Source: Finegoldia magna ATCC 53516 (GTDB lineage: Bacteria > Bacillota > Clostridia > Tissierellales > Peptoniphilaceae). From it: a DNA stretch of 64,000 nucleotides. A program made the translations under genes and the position numbers. The stretch spans positions 1,065,473 through 1,129,472 of the forward strand of contig NZ_CM000955.1 in NCBI RefSeq assembly GCF_000159695.1. The letters are read 5' to 3'. The notes beneath the pieces were generated by a model. It made no database searches. It saw only the letters and a program-made list of their open reading frames with translations, and was not told the DNA's origin. Below, piece after piece: positions 43,962 to 52,827 of the stretch; the stretch's first letter is position 1, and each line of letters starts with the position of its first letter.

Positions 43962-45003
43962 GAGTTTATTTGATGTAATTTATTTGTCAGTTTTGGTGGC
44001 TCTTGGTGTTAGATTATTGTTGGAGAAAAACAAGGGCGCAAAATTATTTGGTATAATGGCGATTGTGCTTGGAGTTGGTGATGGTTTTCATTTACTTCCA
44101 AGGGTGATTTCTCATTTGAGTCCAGGAGGTTTTGAGGCTCACGCATCCGCTTTATCATGGGGTCAGTTTGTGACTAGCATTACAATGACAATTTTCTATG
44201 TGCTTTATTATCATTATTATCGTTCGCAAAGTAATGATACTGACAATTCTAAAAAATGGATTATTTATGGTTTGGCGGCTTTGAGGGTTGTTCTTGTGTT
44301 GTTGCCACAAAATAATTGGGGAACTGCCAATGGAAATTATATGTTTGGAATTTACAGAAATATTCCTTTCTTGATTATGGGAATTCTGTTGATTGTGTGG
44401 TCATACAAGAAGAAAGATGTTCCTGCGTTTAAGCACATGTGGATTTTGATTTTGTTGTCATTCTTATTCTACGTTCCTGTTGTTTTATTCAGCGATAAAG
44501 TTCCTGCAATTGGAGCTTTAATGATGCCTAAAACTGTGGCATATTTCTTGATTGTGTGGTTTGGTTTCAAACATTTTGTGAGTGAATTTGGCGTTAATAA
44601 TTTGTTTGCAAATTCTATTACGCTTTTGATTATGGGACTTATAGGTGGTGTGTTCTATCGTGAATTCACGAAATTCTACGGTTTTAGCGATGTAACTCAT
44701 CTTGGCAAAATCCACGTTCACACTTTGGTTCTTGGATTTGTCGTTAGTTTGTTGATGTATTTATTGGCAAAGGATATGAACGATGTAAAATCACTGAAGA
44801 AACCTTATGAAATTTATCTTACAGGTCTTACGTTCACAATTGTAAATATGGTTGTGATTGGAATTTACGAAGTGGTTCGTGAGGAAACGGATGTGATTAT
44901 TCGTGCGGCAATCGATGGAACTTCTGGCATCGGTCACATTATTCTAGGCGTTGGAATTGTGTGGATGTTTGTGAAATTATATAATTTGAAAATAGCAGAG
45001 TAA
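43948..45003 (+). CDS. Ten-helix membrane protein with a DUF2871 C-terminal half
   Basis: 351 residues with about ten membrane helices. The second half (about 215-345) fits DUF2871: GLIGGVFYREFTKFYG and KIHVHTLVLGFVVSLLMYLLA, with a conserved His pair inside the membrane. The first half is a separate membrane region that I do not recognise. The arrangement looks like a fusion. Transmembrane histidines hint at metal, haem or proton handling, but this is only a suggestion. It is controlled together with the TetR regulator it overlaps. Confidence 0.75.
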   Translation: MKIFESLFDVIYLSVLVALGVRLLLEKNKGAKLFGIMAIVLGVGDGFHLLPRVISHLSPGGFEAHASALSWGQFVTSITMTIFYVLYYHYYRSQSNDTDNSKKWIIYGLAALRVVLVLLPQNNWGTANGNYMFGIYRNIPFLIMGILLIVWSYKKKDVPAFKHMWILILLSFLFYVPVVLFSDKVPAIGALMMPKTVAYFLIVWFGFKHFVSEFGVNNLFANSITLLIMGLIGGVFYREFTKFYGFSDVTHLGKIHVHTLVLGFVVSLLMYLLAKDMNDVKSLKKPYEIYLTGLTFTIVNMVVIGIYEVVREETDVIIRAAIDGTSGIGHIILGVGIVWMFVKLYNLKIAE

Positions 45004-45007
45004 TTAT

Positions 45008-45036
45008 GGGAGTAGCTTATGTGAGCTACTCTTTTT
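45008..45036 (+). terminator. Terminator after the TetR/DUF2871 pair
   Basis: AGTAGCT / AGCTACT with a 6-base loop and TTTTT. Confidence 0.85.
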
Positions 45037-45113
45037 GTGTTTTGTGGACTTTGTTTGGGTATATAAGTATTGAAAGTTATTGCAAATATCTGATTTAACA
45101 AAAGGAGGATTTT

Positions 45114-46079
45114 ATGGCGAAGAATTTTGAAAAAGCCTGTGTAATTGGCGGTGGCGTGATTGGTTCATCGTTTACTTTGCTTTTTGCGATGGGCAAGATG
45201 GATGTTAAAAGTTACAACAGAAGTCCGGAAAGTGAAGCAAAGACTAAGAAGATTATAGAAGGATACGTGGACGAATTAATTGAGAAGAAGGTCGTTACGG
45301 AGGATAAGGAAACGATTTTATCAAGAATCAGATATACTACGAACGAACAAGAAGCGATTGAATTTGCAGATATTGTGGAAGAGTGTATTCCAGAACACTA
45401 CGATGTTAAAAAAGAATTCGTGAAAGTTTTTGAAAAATACGCAAAGGACGATTGTGTTTTGTGTTCTGCAACATCGGGACTACTTGTCACTAAAATCGCA
45501 GAAGATGCCAAACGTCCCGAAAGAATTTTCGGAGCGCACCCTTACAACCCACCTCATTTGATTCCACTGATTGAGATTTCACAAGGAGAAAAATCAGACC
45601 CAGAAACCGCGAACGCTCTTCGTGAATTATTCACTAGATTGGGCAAGAAACCTATCATCATCAGAAATGAAGTTCCAGGTTTTATAGCAAACAGGCTTCA
45701 AGCCGTGGTGCTTCGTGAAATGATGGATTTGGTGGACAAGGGAGTCGTTAGTATGGAAGATTGCGAAACTGCGTTGACATTTGGCCCTGCAATTAGATGG
45801 GCAATCATGGGTCCTGGACAAATATTTGAACTTGGAGGAGGAGACCATGGACTTCAGGGTCTTCTCGATCACATCGGCCCTTCCATGGAAACTTGGCTAG
45901 AAGATGCCGCTACATGGACCAAATTCACAGACGAGATTAAGAAGAAAACAGTCGACGGAGTTCACGAAGCAATCAAAAACAGACCGGCGGACATTGGCAA
46001 CACTCACGAAACTCTTGCAAAATATCGTGACGGTATGCTTGTCGAAATACTAAGACTTCACAAAGATTATAAAATTTAA
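45114..46079 (+). CDS. 3-hydroxyacyl-CoA dehydrogenase-type NAD-binding oxidoreductase
   Basis: 321 residues. The Rossmann motif is CVIGGGVIGSS near the N-terminus. The catalytic region is GAHPYNPPHLIPLIEI, followed by VPGFIANRLQAVVLRE, typical of the 3HCDH family. The C-terminal domain is the helical dimerisation part. It resembles carnitine/L-gulonate 3-dehydrogenases more than classic beta-oxidation enzymes. No other beta-oxidation gene is nearby. GGAGG precedes the ATG; a terminator follows. Confidence 0.85.
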   Translation: MAKNFEKACVIGGGVIGSSFTLLFAMGKMDVKSYNRSPESEAKTKKIIEGYVDELIEKKVVTEDKETILSRIRYTTNEQEAIEFADIVEECIPEHYDVKKEFVKVFEKYAKDDCVLCSATSGLLVTKIAEDAKRPERIFGAHPYNPPHLIPLIEISQGEKSDPETANALRELFTRLGKKPIIIRNEVPGFIANRLQAVVLREMMDLVDKGVVSMEDCETALTFGPAIRWAIMGPGQIFELGGGDHGLQGLLDHIGPSMETWLEDAATWTKFTDEIKKKTVDGVHEAIKNRPADIGNTHETLAKYRDGMLVEILRLHKDYKI

Positions 46080-46091
46080 GGATATAATGTG

Positions 46092-46123
46092 AAAATCTCC
46101 CGAGTTTTTCGGGAGATTTTTAG
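46092..46123 (+). terminator. Bidirectional terminator between the dehydrogenase and the island
   Basis: AAATCTCCCGA / TCGGGAGATTT with loop GTTTT. Related but broken sequence occurs next to the direct repeat at the other end of the island. Confidence 0.85.
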
Positions 46124-46127
46124 GTTG

Positions 46128-46156
46128 GTTATTGATTATTTTTTGAGTTAAATTTT
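46128..46156. repeat. Left direct repeat flanking the accessory island
   Basis: TTATTGATTA, a T run and GAGTTAAATTTT recur at 52216-52245 with one extra T. The left copy overlaps the 3' end of the helicase gene (encoding its last residues, NSKNNQ). Similarity extends beyond it towards the terminator. Confidence 0.65.
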
Positions 46157-49100
46157 CTAATTTCGTTTATCGTTTTATTTATAACATCACTGCCCAAATT
46201 CGAATACAACTTTTTGTCGCCAATTATATAAAACTCTTTTTTGGCTCTGGTTGCTGATACGTTCATTATGTTAGGATTTTCTGAGCCCATTGCCCAATTT
46301 GCAGCCCCTTTGCTCTTTTCATCTGCACCTAAAACCAAGAATACTATTGGTGCTTCTTTTCCTTGGAATGTGTGTACAGTTCCCACATTTGTAGGGCTGG
46401 ATTTGCTATCGTATCTCGTGAATTTAAGATCTGCTGCGAGTTTTCTGGATAAATTATCCGCAACATTTTTAAATGGAGATATTACATAGACTTGGTCTTT
46501 CTTGGATTTATCTAAAATATCTTTGTTATGTTCTGATAATTCTCTGATTTTTTGAACTAATAAATCTCCTTGCTCTTTCACATATTTATTATCTGCAGAT
46601 CCACCGACATCATACCACTCTGCTTTTCCATCTGATTTATTGCCTTGAACCATGTTTCCACCGTAGGAAATCTCGTTTGAAATGTTGAACATTGGATATT
46701 TGCAACGTCTATGCACCCATAATGGAATTCCTATCCAATCTTCAGGATTATTCAAATTTTTGTAAAATCCATATTGACTAACGCTGTCAATAAGTGTCTG
46801 TGTTGATGCATCTTCTGATAAATAAGCTTCGCCAACTTCATAATTTCGTCCCAACAAGCTTAGTATATATGAATCTAGTGTTAGGACTGGTTTGATTTGT
46901 GCTGGATCTCCAACTGCCATTACGTGCTTACATCTAAATATTGCTCCTACACTTGCTTGTGGCAAAGCTTAACCAGCTTCGTCAATAAACAAATGTCCAA
47001 GAGAATTTGCTTGAATATTTGAAAACATCCTTCCCATACTTGCAAATGTGGAACTTATAACTGGAACTACCATGTTTATCCAGTTCCAAGCTTGTTGTAT
47101 AACGATGTTTTTGTCCAAGTAATTTTGTTGTTTGCTCCATATTCTAGTTGCAGCTTCAATATTTTTGATATTTTCATACAAGAATTGTTTTCGAACTTTC
47201 AATGCACTTATGAACAATTCTGACTGAATTCTACGATACTCTTCGTCAAACCAAGGATTGCTCATTTGTAAGTCATCATATGACAATGAAAAATCCAAGA
47301 CATTGACATCTGTATTTACAGATACATCCTTCAGATCTCTAATTTTTGCTTCTAATTTTTTTATTTCGTAATCCTCTTTTTGAGTTGCTTGTACAATCTG
47401 TGATTTTTTATCTTCTACAAGCTTATTTCCATACGAAATTTGATATTCAACGACTTTTAACTCTTCTACAAAATCATCTAGCATTGATTTTGTAGATCTT
47501 TCTTTGTCTAATATTTTTAGCAACTCGTCGGAATATTTTCTCATCTGTTCATCATATGATTTTTTTCTACTAAATTGGAAAAATCCCGGTTTCTGTAATT
47601 TCAAAACATCAATGCTATTTTCAATCATTTTCTTATCTTCACTTATATTTGACGATGCCTTGTTCAATTCATCAACTTTTTGAACCAGTTGATTCTTATT
47701 AGAAGATAATTCCTTTAATTTCACATTAATCTCTTTTACAAAACTACTCAATTCATTTTTTCTAAATTCTACATTTTTTATGAAGTCCGATTTTTTATTT
47801 AATAGTTCGTACTCAAATCTATCAACAGAGAAAATTTTGTCCGATAATTTTTGCCTTTTGTCTCTATAAGACAATGCTTCCTTGTACTTCCTTTCAAATT
47901 CATTGTAGACATTATCATTTGAAATGTAATTAGTTTTTAAATCTTCTATCACATGCTTTAACGCTGTGATTATATAATACATATTTTCTGATCTTCCACC
48001 TTCAAGAGAAATCAATCCCCAAAAATTTTCCTCTGAGTTTTTTTCAGATTCTAACTTTTCGATCTTTTTATCATTTTCTTCGACCCATATTGTTGAAACT
48101 TTAGAGTTTGAGATATCTTTAAAATAATCTATTTTTTTTAAATCTTTAACCAATGATTCATCAATTTCAGATATTAGCGGAAGTTCATCTACAATGTTTT
48201 TTAAAGCGCCATTGTTAGAACTTGCAACAATAATTCCATTTTCTGCTATTTGAGATGGTAGCACACCAATTGAAGCCTTGTACGACCCACTTTCCCAATA
48301 AACAGTCTCATCATTACCAGCGATTTTTTTGTTTTTTAATTGTATAATTTCATATGATTGTTTTACCAGTAATTCCGAGAAAACATCTCTTAAAAGTGTA
48401 GTTTTCCCTGTTCCAGGAGGCCCATTCACACTTCTCATATTATTAGAATCGTATCCTATTGACAAATTGATAGCGACTTGCTGCATGAAATATGGTGCAT
48501 ATTGTATATTTCTTGGAAACCTTGACAATGGATAGTTTTTGGGCTGCAAAATATCTACAAAAATATGCCTGTTAAACTTAGGAGATGTGCTTCTACTATC
48601 CAAATTCTTTCTGACTGAACTGTTTCCCATCAAATAATCATTCAAGTTTTTTGATTGAACAGATTTTGCTTTTTGCAAATCATTAACGAAAAACGAGTGT
48701 AGATTAGTTGCATCGGTCTCCAAGTTTTTCAAAGGTTTCATCCTGCAGTTATTAATGTCTATTTTATTAGTTTGTAAGATGTTTAAAATAGCCTTATTAA
48801 ACCATTCTTTGTATGGTTCATCTTCTGGACAGTCAAATATTTCTTGGATTTTTTTGCTAAAATCTTCCTCAAACTCTTTGAACTCTTTTTCTGAAGGAAT
48901 TGTGTGAAAGTTTCTAATGTAAGAACTTTCCGTCAAAAAAGTCATATCAGAGCTTAGTTTCAAATCTTTATCGAAATACAATGCGAATGAAAATTTGTTT
49001 CCCAATGTGATTTCTTGATTAGATACGGGAAGATTGAATTTATCTCTCAAAAAATCGATTACTTCCGTGAATTTAAAAATATCAAAATATACAACTATTC

Positions 49101-49278
49101 CGCCTTTTCGATCTGGTTCAAGATTAAGATATTTGATTCTTTTATTAAATAAATCATAGAAATCATCATTCTTGAGATATTGAAAAGTTAAAAGTTTAGT
49201 GTCTCCTAAATTGATATCTCCCTCCGATAAATGCTCCACCATAATCCATGATTCTAATATTTTTTCTTTTTAGTTCAT
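46129..49278 (-). pseudogene. Large SF1 (UPF1-like) helicase, broken by two in-frame TAA codons
   Basis: About 1050 codons from ATG at 49276-49278, which has AAAGGAGC upstream. Codon 3 is TAA (49270-49272), and a second TAA at 46969-46971 sits inside motif II: IDEAG-stop-ALPQA, where relatives have DEAGQA. The same frame continues after both stops. All SF1 motifs are present: Walker A NGPPGTGKTT (about residue 290), motif III GDPAQIKP, motif V HTFQGKEAPIV and motif VI SATRAKKEF. A coiled-coil insert (about 440-660) lies between motifs I and II. Without readthrough only an N-terminal fragment lacking motif II to VI could be made, and only from a later start (ATG 49242, poor RBS). Last gene of the island operon. 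Confidence 0.85.
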
Positions 49279-49363
49279 GTTATGCTCCTTTGTTAATCGA
49301 TTTTATTTTTATTATTTCTATATTTCCATTGATTATAATCTCAATTATCGTGCCATTGTCATC

Positions 49364-49945
49364 CTATCCTAATCTATATTTTTTGACAAAAGCTTCATTA
49401 GCTTTCAGGATTTCTTTGTATTCAGTAATCATATTATAAAACGTGGCTTTTTTTAATCCAGATTTATCCAAGAATTCCTTTGAGGAAATGTTATTATTTT
49501 CCCAATTCTCATACAATTCTTCCCAATTATTTGGAAAATCAATTTTATTTCTTCCTGAGTTGATCTTTCTATTTCTAGGAAGCTCGATAATGTTTTTGTT
49601 GTTTAAGAGAACAGAATCTAATATTGTGCTTAGAATAGCTTTATTCATAGGCTGAGATACACCGTATTTATAGGTGGATTCTATATTAGAAACAACGAGA
49701 TATTTCCCGTTTTCAATAAAATATTTAAGAGAATTGGCGATGTCTTTTTCGTTTATTCCGAGTGATTTTAAGCTTCCGATAATTAAAATATCATCATTTA
49801 TCATCTCGTTTTTTATCTTTTCTAATTCCTGAAAGCTTCTCATGTGTTCGACACTTACACATATTTTCGAATCTTTTTTGTGAATAATTTCCATAATGTC
49901 TTCAAAAATAGAAATATCTTCTGTTGTTTTGGTGTAAATGTACAT
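49364..49945 (-). CDS. Degenerate serine-recombinase-like protein with a C-terminal HTH
   Basis: About 193 residues from ATG at 49945 (GTG at 49951 is an alternative). The N-terminal 110 residues follow the resolvase fold pattern (MRSFQELEKIKNEMINDDILIIGSLKSLG...LKYFIENGKYLVVSNIEST), but the catalytic Ser and Arg residues are not where the family has them. A short helix-turn-helix (ISSKEFLDKSGLKKATFYNMI) closes the protein. It is unlikely to cut DNA and may bind it as a regulator. It starts about 10 bp after the PLD-ATPase stop, whose last codons contain its RBS. Confidence 0.6.
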   Translation of the reverse strand: MYIYTKTTEDISIFEDIMEIIHKKDSKICVSVEHMRSFQELEKIKNEMINDDILIIGSLKSLGINEKDIANSLKYFIENGKYLVVSNIESTYKYGVSQPMNKAILSTILDSVLLNNKNIIELPRNRKINSGRNKIDFPNNWEELYENWENNNISSKEFLDKSGLKKATFYNMITEYKEILKANEAFVKKYRLG

Positions 49946-49956
49946 TATCACCTCTA

Positions 49957-52056
49957 CTACCTCCTAAAAAACTTGACAAACTTATTGAATCTAAAACCCA
50001 ATGCTTGTTCCAGTTCCAATCTATTCACTGTAATTTGGGACATATCTTTCTTGTCTGAATACTTCGCTTCAAATTCAACAGGAAGAGAATTTGTCCAGCT
50101 TTCGAGTATTTTCCTAGACCCTTTGTCGGTTCCTGATGTTATCATTATAACATTTGTTTTAATTATAAAGCATTTGGGTTCATTTTCCCATAGTTTCCTA
50201 ATTCCTTCTATGGCATCTTTGGAAATGTATTTTGCATGATATGAAAAATCATCATTCCAATTGAGTTCTCTTGCATAATCTGGAAGATCATAGCCAAATT
50301 CTTTGAATATATTTATTAAAGTTTTGGATGAGATTTGCATCATGTCAGGATAGTAATCATCGGCGATATCATTTGATTTGATCATGTAGTCGATAAGCTT
50401 GTCCACTTCTGTAATCATCCTTCTAAGATATTCTCTGTATAAGGAGTTTGTCGCTTTGATTTTCATGTTCTTGCTAATTCCATCGTAGGACAATGGGTCT
50501 ATGTCAGTTCTAAGTCCAGCATTATATCTCAAAAACGGCATTCTCTTTCGTTCTGGTTCTTCTGGGTCACTCACGCTATTACTTGCAAATATAATCAATG
50601 GTTGTTCTTCTCTTTGGATGATTTCGCATTGGTGACTATTTTTGATTTTTTCTTTAAGCCTTGCGTAATATGGTCCGTCTATTTCATCAATAAAAATCGG
50701 AACTCCCTTGTAAATCTCGAGCATGGCATCAATGTCTTTTGTAGGTGCTGTTTTAACAGAGAATGCTTTTAGCTGTTTATTGGTCATTAATTTTAGAATA
50801 AATTCTGTCATAAAACTTTTCCCTGTATTGGAACCTTTGGATGCTAATAATGTATATAATGGTAGGCTTGATGTCGGGATGTTTTTTATGTCAGCTATAC
50901 ATCTTATTTTTGCGTGAAACGGTGAAGAAAACAAAATATTTAAAAGCTTGTAGTGGGAATCTCTAACTTTGTCCACATCTCCAACGAAATCTTTCTTGTA
51001 ATTATCAAAAGCTTCAAATAATAAGTCGATATCATTTTTTACATCTTCTTTTTCGGGATTGAGATCTAGTGATTCTCCATCCAAAAAAGCTTCTTTAGTG
51101 TCGAAGTTGAAGGTTAATTTCGGATAATCTTTTTGTATTTCTTTGACATCTATCTTTTTTCTTTGGAGTCTTTTTGCGTTGACGCTGATTTTTTTGATAA
51201 TATTCGGAAGTATTTCAATGTATCCATTTTTCGAGTTTGTATTTAAATTTCGTACAAGTTCTTTGTTCTTCTCCATAATCTTGTCCGCATCGATAGTGTA
51301 TTTGATTTTTTCGTAAACTTCTCCACTATTTTTTGGTTGTTCTAGGACAATTGTTTTTTGCGTTTTCAGTGCTTGTTTGATTATAGGAATATCTTTTTCT
51401 GGATTATCAGTTTTTTTCGATGCTACCACATCTTCTGGTATGTCATCTGACAGACTCCACGCTGTTTCAAAATCTTGCGCATAGGCAACGTACGCTTCAA
51501 AAGTGTCGTCCACCTCATAAATTTCCAGCTGATCGCCCGACCAAGCTCTTCTTGTCATATTAGCAGAGCCTTTGATTACTCTCGTTCGTCCATCATCTGA
51601 TTTAAGAAGGTAGATTTTTCTGTGATCTATAACATACTTAGGAGATTTTATTAACAAAGACTCTTCTTTCATCATTTGTACCAAATCTTTTTCTGACCTC
51701 ACAGCATCAGCTGCCATTTCTGACAATACCATGTTTTCTGCAAGTAAATGAGCTTCTGATGTAATCTCATGAAGTTCGCTGTCTCGTCTAGTCATGAACC
51801 TTCCGCCAAGGATAATTTCTCCATAATCAAACATCTTCATGATTTTATTTACAAATTTGATGTCATAGGAAAAAGTAATAGCCCTGATTTCATTGAATCC
51901 GAAAAACAGCTCCTCCACATCTTTATAGCTAATATCTTTGAGCTCAACATGATATATCTTGTGCTTCGTACCTGATTCAGTTTTTTTACCATTTCCATCA
52001 AGAATTCTCAACTTTTCAATATTTGTGCCAGTATCAAATATGTTTAATTGATTCAT
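49957..52056 (-). CDS. PLD-nuclease / P-loop ATPase fusion protein
   Basis: 699 residues. The N-terminal domain has a single phospholipase-D HKD-like motif: H145-R-K147, then G163-S-A-N166 (DHRKIYLL...IKGSANMT). Single-motif PLD nucleases normally act as dimers. A helical linker (about 220-390) leads to an ATPase domain with Walker A GSNTGKS (408-414), Walker B IFIDEID (454-460), a sensor IIFASNS (488-494) and a likely arginine finger around 506-516. The ATPase looks closest to the AAA+/SF3 helicase group. First gene of the island; RBS AGGGGGG before ATG at 52054-52056. A DNA-sensing and DNA-cleaving role is inferred. Confidence 0.75.
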   Translation of the reverse strand: MNQLNIFDTGTNIEKLRILDGNGKKTESGTKHKIYHVELKDISYKDVEELFFGFNEIRAITFSYDIKFVNKIMKMFDYGEIILGGRFMTRRDSELHEITSEAHLLAENMVLSEMAADAVRSEKDLVQMMKEESLLIKSPKYVIDHRKIYLLKSDDGRTRVIKGSANMTRRAWSGDQLEIYEVDDTFEAYVAYAQDFETAWSLSDDIPEDVVASKKTDNPEKDIPIIKQALKTQKTIVLEQPKNSGEVYEKIKYTIDADKIMEKNKELVRNLNTNSKNGYIEILPNIIKKISVNAKRLQRKKIDVKEIQKDYPKLTFNFDTKEAFLDGESLDLNPEKEDVKNDIDLLFEAFDNYKKDFVGDVDKVRDSHYKLLNILFSSPFHAKIRCIADIKNIPTSSLPLYTLLASKGSNTGKSFMTEFILKLMTNKQLKAFSVKTAPTKDIDAMLEIYKGVPIFIDEIDGPYYARLKEKIKNSHQCEIIQREEQPLIIFASNSVSDPEEPERKRMPFLRYNAGLRTDIDPLSYDGISKNMKIKATNSLYREYLRRMITEVDKLIDYMIKSNDIADDYYPDMMQISSKTLINIFKEFGYDLPDYARELNWNDDFSYHAKYISKDAIEGIRKLWENEPKCFIIKTNVIMITSGTDKGSRKILESWTNSLPVEFEAKYSDKKDMSQITVNRLELEQALGFRFNKFVKFFRR

Positions 52057-52073
52057 AAATACCCCCCTAAATT

Positions 52074-52153
52074 AAATAGTCTAAAAATCACAAACTATTG
52101 TTAGACTAATTATACCCATATTCTATTATTAATCAATCATTTTTAGACTATTT
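52074..52153 (-). promoter_or_regulatory. Island promoter with three TAGTCTAA-type operator sites
   Basis: On the minus strand TTGATT (52131-52136), a 16-bp spacer and TATAAT (52109-52114) form the promoter. AAATAGTCTAAAAAT (52074-52088) and its exact inverse (52139-52153) flank it, and the core TTAGACTA is repeated at 52101-52108, just downstream of the -10 box. The layout suggests repressor sites upstream of -35, at +1 and in the leader. Confidence 0.7.
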
Positions 52154-52214
52154 CGTTAAAAAAATCCTCCAACATTATTATTGGCAAACCAATAAGAGTT
52201 CGGAAGATCTTTGT

Positions 52215-52246
52215 GTTTATTGATTATTTTTTTGAGTTAAATTTTT
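52215..52246. repeat. Right direct repeat flanking the accessory island
   Basis: Nearly identical to 46128-46156 (one T inserted in the T run). It lies in non-coding DNA between the island promoter and the GNAT gene. On the minus strand it would read as a damaged copy of the helicase gene's last codons. A small hairpin ATTGG-CAAA-CCAAT lies about 20 bp away. Confidence 0.65.
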
Positions 52247-52263
52247 GAATTAACAAGATATTT

Positions 52264-52806
52264 TCATTTCTGAGATAATTTTTCCCACTCTTCACGTGTA
52301 ACACCGTATTTCATACTGTCGTAATATGTGCCGTTCCAATATCGAACTTTCCTGATTCTTGCCTCTTGTATGAATCCGATTTTTTCTGCAGCCTTCATCA
52401 TTCGTGGATTGCCGCTAAAAGTAGTCAGTCCTAGATGTTCGATTTGTGGATTATCATTGAACACTTCGCTTGTCCACAATTTGAGGGCTTTTGTTCCTAT
52501 GGATTTGTTCCAGTAATTTTCGTCGTAAATCACAATCCCTATCTCCATCCATCTAGTTTTCTCATCAACCCAATTTTGAGATACCATACCAACGACAACA
52601 CTATCTACTAATATAGCTCTGCAATTGGGTTGTTGAAGATATTTCCAAATACCAGATTTTTCAAATGACTCTAAGCTTTCATAATGAACATAATCTTCAA
52701 AATACGGTCCGTTGAACTTGTTCCACTCGGGTGATTCTTCGCAAAATCCATCTCTCCATATCTTTTCCTTGTGCTTATCGTCAAATCTCTCTAATTGTAT
52801 TTTCAT
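52264..52806 (-). CDS. GNAT-family N-acetyltransferase (RimJ/RimL-like)
   Basis: 180 residues. The acetyl-CoA site region is YDENYWNKSIGTKALKLW followed by HLGLTTFSGNPRMMKAAEKIGF. Such enzymes acetylate ribosomal proteins, aminoglycosides or small amines; the target is unknown. It lies 21 bp after the comM-like gene on the same strand, so both are probably one transcript. The island boundary is just downstream. Confidence 0.85.
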   Translation of the reverse strand: MKIQLERFDDKHKEKIWRDGFCEESPEWNKFNGPYFEDYVHYESLESFEKSGIWKYLQQPNCRAILVDSVVVGMVSQNWVDEKTRWMEIGIVIYDENYWNKSIGTKALKLWTSEVFNDNPQIEHLGLTTFSGNPRMMKAAEKIGFIQEARIRKVRYWNGTYYDSMKYGVTREEWEKLSQK

Positions 52807-52827
52807 CTTCTCTCCTTTTCATCATGT

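Noticed and set aside
46969..49242. Two separate helicase genes
   Set aside because: The two open frames are in the same frame, split only by a TAA inside motif II; the second has no proper start and begins at a TTG in the middle of the motif.
49364..49945. Active site-specific recombinase that would move the island
   Set aside because: The catalytic Ser and Arg residues of serine recombinases are not found at their places.
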